A stretch of DNA of 64,000 bases from positions 1 to 64,000 of the forward strand of contig CAYFZO010000005.1 of NCBI GenBank assembly GCA_964347615.1. Reading direction: 5' to 3'. The translations under genes were made by a program, and so were the position numbers. The notes under the pieces were generated by a model. It was given only the letters and a program-made list of their open reading frames with translations, searched no databases and had not been told where the DNA came from. Origin of the DNA: CAYFZO01 sp964347615. GTDB taxonomy: Bacteria; Pseudomonadota; Gammaproteobacteria; Poriferisulfidales; Oxydemutatoraceae. Below, piece by piece: positions 28,101 to 35,518 of this stretch (within the stretch, counting starts at the first letter, position 1; each line of letters starts with the position of its first letter).

Positions 28101-28212
28101 ACTTGCCGCAGCCGTTGGGCCCGACGACGCCGATCATATTGCTCGGAAACTCAATGGTGACGACCTCGGCGAAAGATTTGAAGCCGTTGAGTTTGATTTT
28201 CTCCAACCGCAT
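25123..28212 (-). CDS. smc: chromosome-segregation ATPase SMC
   Basis: 1029 aa. The N-terminal head has Walker A GPNGCGKSNIVDAVRW, and the C-terminal head has LLSGGEKALSAAAVVF followed by CLLDEVDAPLD. Between them are two long coiled coils and a hinge near residues 430-560. The protein is shorter than the ~1150-1190 residues usual for bacterial SMC, and the loss appears to be in the coiled-coil arms. SMC compacts and separates sister chromosomes. It is first in the smc-zipA-ligA group. Confidence 0.95.
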   Translation of the reverse strand: MRLEKIKLNGFKSFAEVVTIEFPSNMIGVVGPNGCGKSNIVDAVRWVMGGTSRNVRATTLEDVVFSGTNARKPMGLASVELIFDNAAGAGGKFSQYTELSLRRTATRDRDSKYYINGTRCRRRDVADIFFGTGLGANSYAVIEQGMISRVIEAKPEEMRGYIEEAAGVSQYKERRRDTENRIRHTRDNLERVIDIRDEVAKQLNKLKRQVKSAEKFKQLRKDKERFESELLLLRYRRRAEERAAGEEEVAARRADFEKVQASLHEAETEAEQKRAAAAQCNDELNRLKEAHYRLGADVTGKRQDIESRGRSIERLSKEREEVTAMAERNLQEIDKQQALLADKERRLAELDKEVERLGAEVGRLREERTVARQMLRDTARKHQSDIDRIGEEVAELRDKVHDLTEALHAEQRKSSDVQGRLASLEALQEAELRDDQGAFTEWLEAAGLTRKDRLIERVHVADGWERAVETVLGAFIAGVEVASLEEHAVRVGDFDKGTLVLFEPHRGAAADGTLADKVTGSKSAAGLLGQVQLADDLEQALSRRSSLKPHESLITRDGAWVGPNWVKLHVPDKEGEGMLVRERRIETLGQRLEESARASEALKKDAAAARADLVRKEAQRDEVQARLASALKEAAALESVDEQPGGSALEEVRAQLRVSRETLHRAEVECEAVKAGCDAMRGQAKQLQSLKEELAQRRRSLDETLGDLEKPMDESRRRLDALLEQQTEGQRRLGRQEAQLVELQSQVEAVEHRRAGINDEVETRRETYERARADLQVVAARCKDTLAEIEKLKVPTARLEAEMEADVSIEDHEEKLARVQAGIERLGAINLVAIEEFEELSERKDYLDSQYDDLSRAVQMLEDAIHKIDKETRELFKKTFEQINVNLQNTFPRLFGGGEAHLELTERDLLTTGVTIMVHPPGKRRVSINLLSGGEKALSAAAVVFSIFELNPAPFCLLDEVDAPLDEHNVERFCDLIKHMAGRVQFIVITHNKISMEYMDSLIGVTMQEPGVSRLVAVDVEEAAKMATA

Positions 28213-28310
28213 TCTTATAAGTCTATCAAATGAAGTGAACCGAACCGGCGTTGCGAAGCCGCCGGGTTTGACCTTCCAAAGCCCCCTGTGTTAAGTCTAG
28301 CCGTGAGCGC

Positions 28311-28703
28311 ATGGCCGAACCCGTCAAGAACCTCGAGACTTTCGAAAATCCCGAACCGAAGCGGGATTATACCGTGCGTATTGACGTTCCCGAGTTCACC
28401 TGCCTGTGCCCGCTGACCGGCCAACCCGATTTCGCTCATCTTCTGATCGAATACGTGCCCGACCGCCTGTGCCTGGAATTGAAGAGCCTCAAGGGGTATA
28501 TCTGGTCTTTCCGCGACGTCGGCGCGTTTCACGAGACGGTGACCAACGAGATGCTGGACGACTTGTGCCGGACCCTCTCTCCGCGTTTCATGCGCCTGAC
28601 CGCCGAGTTCAACGTCCGCGGCGGCATCGCAACCGCAGTGGTCGCCGAGCACCGCATGGACGGCTGGAAAGCGGCGGCGCCGGTGGCGCTGCCCGAAGCC
28701 TAG
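28311..28703 (+). CDS. queF: NADPH-dependent 7-cyano-7-deazaguanine reductase
   Basis: 130 aa, the short (YkvM-like) form. The catalytic cysteine lies in FTCLCPLTGQPDFA, with LKSLKGYIWSFRDVGAFHE following, both diagnostic. It reduces preQ0 to preQ1 in the queuosine pathway of tRNA modification. It is transcribed divergently from smc and converges with der. No other queuosine gene is in the window. Confidence 0.95.
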   Translation: MAEPVKNLETFENPEPKRDYTVRIDVPEFTCLCPLTGQPDFAHLLIEYVPDRLCLELKSLKGYIWSFRDVGAFHETVTNEMLDDLCRTLSPRFMRLTAEFNVRGGIATAVVAEHRMDGWKAAAPVALPEA

Positions 28704-28713
28704 TCCCCCGGAA

Positions 28714-28733
28714 CACCGGCGCCCCGCCGGCAC
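28714..28733. terminator. GC-rich hairpin between convergent queF and der
   Basis: CCGGCG-CCC-CGCCGG forms a perfect six-pair stem in the 34 bases between the two stop codons. No T-run follows on either strand, so intrinsic termination would be weak. It may act as a convergent-gene separator. Confidence 0.3.
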
Positions 28734-28737
28734 GCCC

Positions 28738-30087
28738 TTACCCCTGTGGCCGGACAAAGCGATTCGGCGTACGTCTGAACTCAAGAAGCACCGGCGTACC
28801 GACCAGCTTCAGCCGCTCACGAAAGAAGTTCTCGAGATAGCGGCGGTACGACGCCGGCAGCGCGTCAACACGGGAGCCGTACACGATGAAACGCGGCGGA
28901 CGGTTGCCGCCCTGATGGGCATAACGCAGCTTGGCGCGCGCGCCCGACGACGCCGGCGGCGGATTGCGCTCGACCGCGCTCCGGAGCAGCTTGGTGCACG
29001 CCGGCGTCGGCACTTGAACCAGCGCCGATTCATGAGCTCGGCGTACCGCACGCATCAAGGATTCCATGCCCTGATTGCGCAACGCCGAAACCTTGAGCAC
29101 CTCGACCCCGCGCAAGAACCTCAGGCCGAGGTCGAGGCTGCGTTCAAGCTTGTGCCGGATCTCGTCGTCGCCGAGCAGGTCGCTCTTGTTGACCGCAACG
29201 ACCAGCGCGCGTCCCGCCGCGACCGCCTTGTCAGCGAGCGACGCGTCCTGAGTCGTTACCCCGTCGGCTGCGCTGCACACCAGGACCACGACGTCGGCCA
29301 GCACGATGCTTTCAAGCGTCTTCAGCACGCTGAATTTCTCAACGCCCACGCTCACCTTGCTGCGCCGGCGCACGCCGGCGGTGTCCACCAGCACGAAGTC
29401 GCGTCCTTGAAAGACGAAAGGCACCGCAATGCTGTCGCGCGTCGTGCCGGGTGCGGCGTCGGTCAGCATGCGCTCCTCGCCGAGAAGACGGTTGAGCAAC
29501 GTTGACTTGCCGACGTTGGGACGTCCGAGAAAGGCCACACGCAGACCGTCGGACGGAAGTCCGACGGAATCCTCCGGCGCGAGGGCGGCTTGTTCGGCGA
29601 GCGCGTCGCGCAAGGCGCCGACGCCGCGCCCGTGCACCGCCGCGGTCGGAAAGCAGGAGGCGAGGCCGAGCGGCGCAAACTCGGCTTGCGCCGCGTGTTC
29701 GTCGCAGCCGTCGGTCTTGTTGACCACCAGCCAGGTTTGTTTGCCGGCGCGACGCAGTCTCTGCACCACGGTCTCGTCGGCGCCGGTCAGGCCTTCACGC
29801 GCGTCGGCGACAAAACAGACCAGGTCGGCCTCGGCAACCGCCCACTCGGTCTGCACGGCAACCTGCCCGACGACCGCGTCGTCGATGGGCCCCTCGGACT
29901 CGTCTCCGCTCAAGCCGCCGGTGTCTATCAGCAACCATCGTTTTCCCGCGCTTTCAACCCAGCCGTAACGACGGTCGCGGGTCACACCGGCCTCGTCGGC
30001 GACCAGCGCGTCGCGCTTGCGCGTCAGGCGGTTGAACAACGTAGACTTGCCGACGTTGGTTCTGCCGACCAGCGCGACCTTCAACAT
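28738..30087 (-). CDS. der: ribosome-biogenesis GTPase Der (EngA)
   Basis: 449 aa with two tandem GTPase domains: P-loops GRTNVGKSTLFN (about 8) and GRPNVGKSTLLN (about 190), each with NKxD (VNKTDG, VNKSDL), then a C-terminal KH-like domain. Der is essential for 50S subunit maturation. It is the last gene of the minus-strand block rodZ-hisS-yfgM-bamB-der, the conserved gammaproteobacterial order. Confidence 0.96.
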   Translation of the reverse strand: MLKVALVGRTNVGKSTLFNRLTRKRDALVADEAGVTRDRRYGWVESAGKRWLLIDTGGLSGDESEGPIDDAVVGQVAVQTEWAVAEADLVCFVADAREGLTGADETVVQRLRRAGKQTWLVVNKTDGCDEHAAQAEFAPLGLASCFPTAAVHGRGVGALRDALAEQAALAPEDSVGLPSDGLRVAFLGRPNVGKSTLLNRLLGEERMLTDAAPGTTRDSIAVPFVFQGRDFVLVDTAGVRRRSKVSVGVEKFSVLKTLESIVLADVVVLVCSAADGVTTQDASLADKAVAAGRALVVAVNKSDLLGDDEIRHKLERSLDLGLRFLRGVEVLKVSALRNQGMESLMRAVRRAHESALVQVPTPACTKLLRSAVERNPPPASSGARAKLRYAHQGGNRPPRFIVYGSRVDALPASYRRYLENFFRERLKLVGTPVLLEFRRTPNRFVRPQG

Positions 30088-30110
30088 GACGTCGTCACCG
30101 CCGGGACGGG

Positions 30111-31322
30111 CTATTTGGAACGTGGCGACAACCGCGCCGCAATCCTGGCCGCGGTCAAGTCGCCGCCACGGTCGAGCGCGATGACGTGTCTCCGCCAGGC
30201 AGCCGGCGCGGCGACGATCGGCGTACGCGCCACGCGCTCACGGGCAAGAATCGAGCCGTTTTGGCGCGACAGCCAGTAGAGATACCCTAAGTTGTCGCCG
30301 ACGACGACGGTCTTGCCGCTCGCCAAAGGCGCGCTCAGGTCGCGCACCGCGAACGCCGGATTGCTCCAGACCTCGGCACCGTTGAAGCGGTCGAGCGCGC
30401 GCACTTCGCCGCCGGTGCCGACGACGTAGACAAATTGGTCGTCAACCGTGAGGCCGGCGTAAGAGTCGGCTTCGGTGAGCCACAAAGCCTCCTGCCTCTC
30501 GACGTCGAACGCCAGGAGCCGCCCGCGGTAAGCCGCAACGTAGAGCACGCCGTCGTAGATCTCGAACTTGCCGTCTATGTCCACGATGCGGTCGAGGTCG
30601 GTGCCTTTGGTCACCAGGCCGATCCTGAACTCACGTCGCATCCGCCCGTCGTCGAGCGAAAGCATCAGCACTCTGCCGTCGTCAAGCCCGACGATGCCGA
30701 AATCCCCGTGCAACAACGGCTTGCTCATGCCGCGCAGCGTCAACGACGGCAGCTCGGTGCGGATTTCCCACCGCTTCCCGCCGTCCCCGATCTCAACCGC
30801 GATAATCCGCCCGTCCGAGTCACGCGCCAACGCGACCCCGCGATGGCTGCGCGACACGGCGGTGATTCCGCCGCCGGAGACGCGCTTGCGCCAAACCTGT
30901 TTACCGTCGTGCGCGGCGAACGCGATGATTTCGCCGTTGGCCGTGCCGACCATCAAGGTACCGCCCGAGCCGCCGACGCCGAACGAGACTTCGGCGTCGA
31001 ACGAACTCTTCCACAGAGATTTGCCGCGGCGCGCGGAAAAGGCGCGGACGCGCCCCTCGGGGTCGCTGGTGAACACAACGTCGCCTTGCACCAGCGGCAG
31101 CAACGTCGCGTAGGAACCTTCGGCGCCGTCACCAGCTGAAGCCGACCAGACTTCCTCAATTCTCAGCCTCGGCTTGAAGCCGGTCAGCGCCTGGATGCGC
31201 GGGTCGTCCTCGTCTTCAAAGAATTCGTCGCCGAACACCGCAACGCCGGCGTCCTTGACCCAACCGCAGGCGGACAACGAGACACAACACAGAAGAACGA
31301 TGAGTGACCGGCGGCGGAACAT
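30111..31322 (-). CDS. bamB: outer-membrane assembly lipoprotein BamB
   Basis: 403 aa. The N-terminus is a lipoprotein signal (LIVLLCCVSLSACG, lipobox LSAC), so the mature protein should be anchored in the outer membrane. The rest is an eight-bladed PQQ-type beta propeller with repeated motifs such as GKSLWKSSF and GKQVWRKRV. BamB helps BamA insert beta-barrel proteins. It lies between yfgM and der as in E. coli. Confidence 0.94.
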   Translation of the reverse strand: MFRRRSLIVLLCCVSLSACGWVKDAGVAVFGDEFFEDEDDPRIQALTGFKPRLRIEEVWSASAGDGAEGSYATLLPLVQGDVVFTSDPEGRVRAFSARRGKSLWKSSFDAEVSFGVGGSGGTLMVGTANGEIIAFAAHDGKQVWRKRVSGGGITAVSRSHRGVALARDSDGRIIAVEIGDGGKRWEIRTELPSLTLRGMSKPLLHGDFGIVGLDDGRVLMLSLDDGRMRREFRIGLVTKGTDLDRIVDIDGKFEIYDGVLYVAAYRGRLLAFDVERQEALWLTEADSYAGLTVDDQFVYVVGTGGEVRALDRFNGAEVWSNPAFAVRDLSAPLASGKTVVVGDNLGYLYWLSRQNGSILARERVARTPIVAAPAAWRRHVIALDRGGDLTAARIAARLSPRSK

Positions 31323-31351
31323 GGCGGTGCGCCCGGCAAAGACGCTTGACG

Positions 31352-32113
31352 TTACTGCGCGGCGGACGGCGGGCGACGCGCCTCAACGTTCTGGCCGAGC
31401 GACTCCAACTTCATGCGCAGAAAATCGGGCTTCCGGGGGGCTGCCTCCCACGCTCGCTTGTACGCGTCGATTGCGCCCCTGGTGTCATTGTTCTTCAGCA
31501 ACGCGTCGCCGCGCGCTTCCTCGACCAACGGCGTCATGGCGGTCGCGAACTCATTCTCGTCCAACACCTCGAGCGCTTCTTCGGTCTGCCCCGCGGCGGT
31601 CAGCACGCGCACGAGCCTGAAGTAAGCCAGCTGCGACAACATCGGTTGCGCGGCGTTCTCTCCCACCCAGTAAAGATCTTCGGCGGCTTCGTCAAGCCGG
31701 TTGTGCCTGACGAAATACCTTGCGCGTTGCAGCCGCGCGAACGCCAGATATGGCGTGTCGGCGCGGAGCTCGTCCGGCAGCTCGGGCACCTCGTCGGCGA
31801 CGGCGTCTTCAGCTGGGTCTTCAGCCGCAGCGTCCGCCTCTTCAGCTGCCGCGTCGCCGGCGACCGCCGGGTCGTCAAGTCCCAGGTCTTCGACAAACGC
31901 GACGTAGCTTTCCGCGGCGGCAACCGCGTGCTGGTCGCGGTAGTAGTCCCACCCCTGCCAGCCGCCGACAAGCGCAAACGCAAGCACCAAGCCCGTGACC
32001 GCGGATTTGCCGTATTCATGCCACAAACGCTGAAACTCGCTCAACGCCTGGCTGTCCACGTCGGGCGCGGGCGGCTTGACTCTGCTCTTGATTCTTGGTC
32101 GGGATTTAGCCAT
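31352..32113 (-). CDS. yfgM: YfgM-like TPR protein, SecYEG-associated
   Basis: 253 aa: a short cytoplasmic N-terminus, one membrane helix (AVTGLVLAFALVGGWQGW, about 37-54) and a periplasmic TPR-like part of about 190 residues. Near residues 75-105 an acidic Ala/Asp/Glu-rich insertion is present. In E. coli YfgM (AncA) binds the SecYEG translocon with PpiD and helps exported proteins. Identification rests on the plan and on the hisS-yfgM-bamB context. Confidence 0.88.
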   Translation of the reverse strand: MAKSRPRIKSRVKPPAPDVDSQALSEFQRLWHEYGKSAVTGLVLAFALVGGWQGWDYYRDQHAVAAAESYVAFVEDLGLDDPAVAGDAAAEEADAAAEDPAEDAVADEVPELPDELRADTPYLAFARLQRARYFVRHNRLDEAAEDLYWVGENAAQPMLSQLAYFRLVRVLTAAGQTEEALEVLDENEFATAMTPLVEEARGDALLKNNDTRGAIDAYKRAWEAAPRKPDFLRMKLESLGQNVEARRPPSAAQ

Positions 32114-32137
32114 CGGGGAGACGCCGAAAAGGCGGCG

Positions 32138-32173
32138 ATTCTATCACAGCAGGTATTGCTCCAACTGCGTCTG
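32138..32173 (-). repeat. 36-bp copy of the hisS 3' end in the hisS-yfgM spacer
   Basis: These bases are identical to 32211-32246, which hold the last codons and stop of hisS. The copies are 73 bp apart in direct orientation, so the spacer carries a second, useless hisS tail (QLEQYLL plus stop). The sequence between is unrelated. Confidence 0.9.
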
Positions 32174-32216
32174 CGGTAAATCTGCAGATGGGGAGAAAGA
32201 GGTCGGCGGTATTCTA

Positions 32217-33476
32217 TCACAGCAGGTATTGCTCCAACTGCGTCTGAGCCTGCGCGACGGGCAGTTGTTTCTGTTCCTGCCGACCGCGAAGCGGCTTGAT
32301 TATCACGGCGTCCTTCTCAACTTCCTCCTCGCCGATCAGCAACGCAATTTTCGCTCCCGACTTGTCGGCCCGCTTGAGCTGCGCTTTGAAGCTGCCGCCC
32401 GTGCAGTCAAGAACGATGCGCCGATGAGGCAAGGCACGACGTAAGGCGGCGGCAAGCTTGTGCGCCGCCCGCTCGGCCGTCTCGCCGACCGCGACCACGT
32501 AGGCGTCCGTCTCCGCGGATGCGACGGCGGGCAACATCGCGGCCAGACGCTCGACCCCCACGGCAAACCCCGCCGCGGCCACCGCGGGCCCGCCCAAAGC
32601 CTCGACCAGCCCGTCGTAACGGCCGCCGGCGCAGACCGCCGCCTGGGCGCCTTCGACCGGCGCGACCCATTCGAAGACGGTGCGCGTGTAGTAGTCGAGA
32701 CCGCGCACCAGACGTTCGTCCTGTTCGAACTCGACACCGGCGGCGTCGAGCAAGGCCTTCAGCTTCTCAAAATGGCGTACGGATTCGTCGTCGAGATATT
32801 CGGTCAGACGCGGCGCATTTGAAACCACCTCGCGGGTACGTTGCTCCTTGCTGTCAAGCACACGCAACGGATTGGTGCGGATGCGCTTGCGCGCGTTCTC
32901 GTCGAGACGCTCCTCGTGGCGCACCAAGTACGCGCTCAGGTCGTCGCGATAACGCTTGCGTGAAGCGACGTCGCCGAGCGTGTTCAGCTTGAGCGTCAAA
33001 TCCGCCGAGACACCGAGACGCTCCCACGTCAAGGCGGTCATCGCCAACAGCTCGGCGTCGAGCTCGGGTCCGGCGAAACCGAAAGCCTCGGCGCCGACCT
33101 GATGAAACTGGCGGTAGCGTCCTTTCTGCGGGCGCTCGCGGCGAAAGAACGCACCCGAATACCACAGGCGCAGGCGGCGGTCGGGACGCAGCAAGCCATG
33201 TTCGATTCCGGCGCGCACGCAACCCGCGGTGCCTTCCGGACGCAGGCTCAGACGATCGCCGCCGCGGTCTTCGAAAGCGTACATCTCCTTCTCGACGATG
33301 TCGGTGACCTCGCCTATCGAACGCGAAAACAATTCGGTTTTCTCGAGCAGAGGCAGGCGGATTTCGCGGTAGCCGAAAGCGGACAGGGTTTCCGCCGCGA
33401 CCGTCTCGACCCGGCTTAGCCGATCGCTTTCATCGGGCAGTGCATCGTGCATACCCCTGACGGATTGGATCATCAT
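32217..33476 (-). CDS. hisS: histidyl-tRNA synthetase
   Basis: 419 aa, normal for HisRS. Class II motifs are present: motif 2 (LWYSGAFFRRERPQKGRYR) and the HisRS-specific LVRGLDYYTRTVFEW and CAGGRYDGLVEALGG, with a C-terminal anticodon-binding domain. It charges tRNA-His. The expected neighbour ispG is absent between rodZ and hisS. Its 3' end is partly duplicated downstream. Confidence 0.96.
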   Translation of the reverse strand: MMIQSVRGMHDALPDESDRLSRVETVAAETLSAFGYREIRLPLLEKTELFSRSIGEVTDIVEKEMYAFEDRGGDRLSLRPEGTAGCVRAGIEHGLLRPDRRLRLWYSGAFFRRERPQKGRYRQFHQVGAEAFGFAGPELDAELLAMTALTWERLGVSADLTLKLNTLGDVASRKRYRDDLSAYLVRHEERLDENARKRIRTNPLRVLDSKEQRTREVVSNAPRLTEYLDDESVRHFEKLKALLDAAGVEFEQDERLVRGLDYYTRTVFEWVAPVEGAQAAVCAGGRYDGLVEALGGPAVAAAGFAVGVERLAAMLPAVASAETDAYVVAVGETAERAAHKLAAALRRALPHRRIVLDCTGGSFKAQLKRADKSGAKIALLIGEEEVEKDAVIIKPLRGRQEQKQLPVAQAQTQLEQYLL

Positions 33477-33490
33477 AGACCGACCGCGGT

Positions 33491-34707
33491 TTATTGAAGC
33501 GGCTCCTCGAGAGTGAAGAAAGCAACGTTCAGACGATTAATGTGTCGCTTGACGTCGTACTCCAATCCATTGACCCAGACGCGCATCCCCCTTGCGTCCC
33601 CGAACCGGAAGTCCAACGGGAATTCACCGTGGACCGTTGTGCTGTAGCCGGGAGGCAGCATCCGTTCGACGAGCAAGGCACCGGTGCCGTCACTCAGTCG
33701 CGCCCAGCTTCTCAACGACGTCTGAATCGTAATCTCCGCCTCGTCGTCCGCAACCGGCGGCGCAACCGGCGCCTCGCGCGGCTCAGGTTCGACTGACGTG
33801 GCCGGCGACTCGCGCGACTCAGGTTCGGCTGACACGGCCGGCACCTCGCGCGGCTCAGGCTCGACTGACGTGGCCGGCGACTCGCGCGGCTCAGGCTCGA
33901 CTGACNNNNNNNNNNNNNNNNNNNNNNNNNNNNNNNNNNNNNNNNNNNNNNNNNNNNNNNNNNNNNNNNNNNNNNNNNNNNNNNNNNNNNNNNNNNNNNN
34001 NNNNNCGGCTCAGGCTCGACTGACGTGGCCGGCGACTCGCGCGGCTCAGGCTCGACTGACGTGGCCGGCGACTCGCGCGGCTCAGGCTCGACTGACACGG
34101 CCGGCGACTCGCGCGGCTCAGGCTCGACTGACGCGGCCGGCGATTCGCGTGGCTCAGGCTCGACTCTCGCGGCCGGCGGCGATTCAGACGCAGGGTTGGG
34201 AAAACTTGAATTTTCAACGGCGCTCGGCACGAACGTCTCGGGCGCTTGTTGTGCCGCCGGCTCGGAGGGTAAATCAAGCGCCGCTTCGGGCACGCCGGGG
34301 CGTTCCATCCACCAAAACGACACCAGCAATATGACGACCGCAAGCACGGTGAAAGTACCCCACAAACGAGTCATGCGATGGATGTGCTCGTTGATCGCGG
34401 GCAGAAAATCGTCTTCCTCACGCCTTGTCGGCTTGGGTGCGAATTCATCCAGCAAAGGCGCCGAATCCATTCCCAACAAGCTGCAATACGCGCGGATATA
34501 ACCGCGAACATAGACGGTCTCGGGCAAGGCGGCGGTGTCCCCGGCTTCCAGCCGCTCGATGAGCGACTTGGACAGGCACAGCCGTTGCGCGACGCTGCCG
34601 ACCGTCAGACCCTGCTTCTCCCTCTCGTACCGCAGCGTTTGCCCGATGCGGCTCTCCGCGCTTTCCTCGGTTCCTAAATCCGCGCTTTTGAAGAACGGTT
34701 CCGCCAT
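33491..34707 (-). CDS. rodZ: cytoskeleton protein RodZ, interrupted by an assembly gap
   Basis: The N-terminus (from MAEPFFKSADLG) holds a helix-turn-helix domain (REKQGLTVGSVAQRLCLSKS), then a membrane helix (FTVLAVVILLVSFWWM). A periplasmic repeat region follows, and a C-terminal DUF4115-type beta domain (WARLSDGTGALLVERML ... FRFGDARGMRVWVNG). RodZ links MreB to the membrane and keeps rod shape. The 100-N gap falls inside a 36-bp repeat coding for a 12-residue unit VEPEPRESPATS. The two sides are therefore in different frames only because the gap size is arbitrary, and the true length is unknown. Confidence 0.88.
33775..34190 (-). repeat. 36-bp tandem repeat array in rodZ
   Basis: About three to four units are visible to the left of the gap and four to five to the right. 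Each codes for a Pro/Glu/Ser-rich 12-mer in the periplasmic linker. Inner units are almost identical and outer ones diverge (for example REVPAVSAEPES), the usual picture for an array growing in the middle. The array evidently could not be assembled across. Confidence 0.88.
33906..34005. other. assembly gap of 100 N
   Basis: Exactly 100 unknown bases, a conventional placeholder for a gap of unknown size. It lies within the rodZ repeat array, so the number of missing repeat units cannot be inferred. Confidence 0.99.
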
Positions 34708-34717
34708 CTTGAAACTT

Positions 34718-35149
34718 TTACCTCGTGCGTTCGCATATTTCGTCGTCGTCGAAAAAGAACGCAATCTCGGTCTTTGCGGTGTCGGGGGCGTCGGACCCGT
34801 GCACCGCGTTTTCGTCTATTGAAGAAGCAAAGTCGGCGCGCACGGTGCCGGGAGCCGCTTGCGCGGGGTCGGTCGCACCCATGATCTCGCGGTTGCGGAC
34901 GATGGCGTTCGCACCCTCAAGCACTTGCACCAACACCGGCCCCGAGGTCATGAACTTGACCAACGCCGGGAAAAACGGGCGCTCGCGATGCACCGCGTAA
35001 AAACCCTCGGCGCGCTCGCGCGTCAGGTGCAGCATCTTCGAGGCCACGATCCTGAGGCCGCCTTTCTCGAACCGGCTGCAAATTTCGCCGACGCAGTTGG
35101 CTGCAACCGCGTCGGGCTTGATGATGGATAGGGTGCGCTCAACGGCCAT
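34718..35149 (-). CDS. ndk: nucleoside diphosphate kinase
   Basis: 143 aa. It begins ERTLSIIKPDAVAAN, has the active-site histidine in NAVHGSDAPDTA and contains IMGATDPAQAAPGTVR, all diagnostic. It equilibrates NTP pools using ATP. AAGGAG lies 5 nt before the ATG. rlmN and pilF, often found next to it, are missing; it is followed directly by rodZ. Confidence 0.96.
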   Translation of the reverse strand: MAVERTLSIIKPDAVAANCVGEICSRFEKGGLRIVASKMLHLTRERAEGFYAVHRERPFFPALVKFMTSGPVLVQVLEGANAIVRNREIMGATDPAQAAPGTVRADFASSIDENAVHGSDAPDTAKTEIAFFFDDDEICERTR

Positions 35150-35518
35150 TTCATCTCCTTGTGTTTTCCCCGGGTTCCGCGTGAAATCGCTACATTACTA
35201 TAACTTGCCGGCGGGCTGCACGGCGCAGCTTGGGTCGAAGCGGGGAAAGGAGAGATGAAGCACAAGCCTCGACGATGCGGAGCGCCGCTCCCCGCACGCG
35301 CCGACTGCCCGTTGGCGAAACGGCTCTTGTCTTTTCCGGTTTGATTTCTTCGGCAAATCAAGCCTTGCGGGCGTGAAGCCACCGACGAACGGTGCCTGAT
35401 CCACGACCGAACGGAAACGCAAGGTGAAATCTCTTCAAGGCAGAACATATAATCCCTTTCGGTTATTTAACAGCCCCCGATTCAACCGGGGTCTCTCTCC
35501 CACGCGGGGCTTAACACC
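35150..35518. other. divergent intergenic region with a stable hairpin
   Basis: About 370 bases between ndk (minus) and the AAA-ATPase gene (plus). The near-perfect hairpin at 35338-35364 has a ten-pair stem (one G-T pair) around a UUCG-type loop. A weaker stem CCGTT-GGCGA-AACGG lies just before it. A TATAAT box follows at 35448. No open frame here looks real. A small regulatory RNA is possible but unproven. Confidence 0.4.
35425..35453 (+). promoter_or_regulatory. candidate promoter for the AAA-ATPase pair
   Basis: A consensus TATAAT at 35448-35453 is preceded after 17 nt by TGAAAT, a weak -35. The predicted start lies about 60 nt before the ATPase ATG. Confidence 0.45.

Noticed and set aside
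26506..28233. Plus-strand open frame of 575 codons opposite smc
   Set aside because: Antisense of a clear SMC gene, with repetitive Leu/Gln/Arg composition from the coiled-coil codons.
33775..34190. 36-bp repeats that at first look like a CRISPR array
   Set aside because: The units touch each other without spacers, stay in frame and code for the rodZ linker; no cas gene is near.
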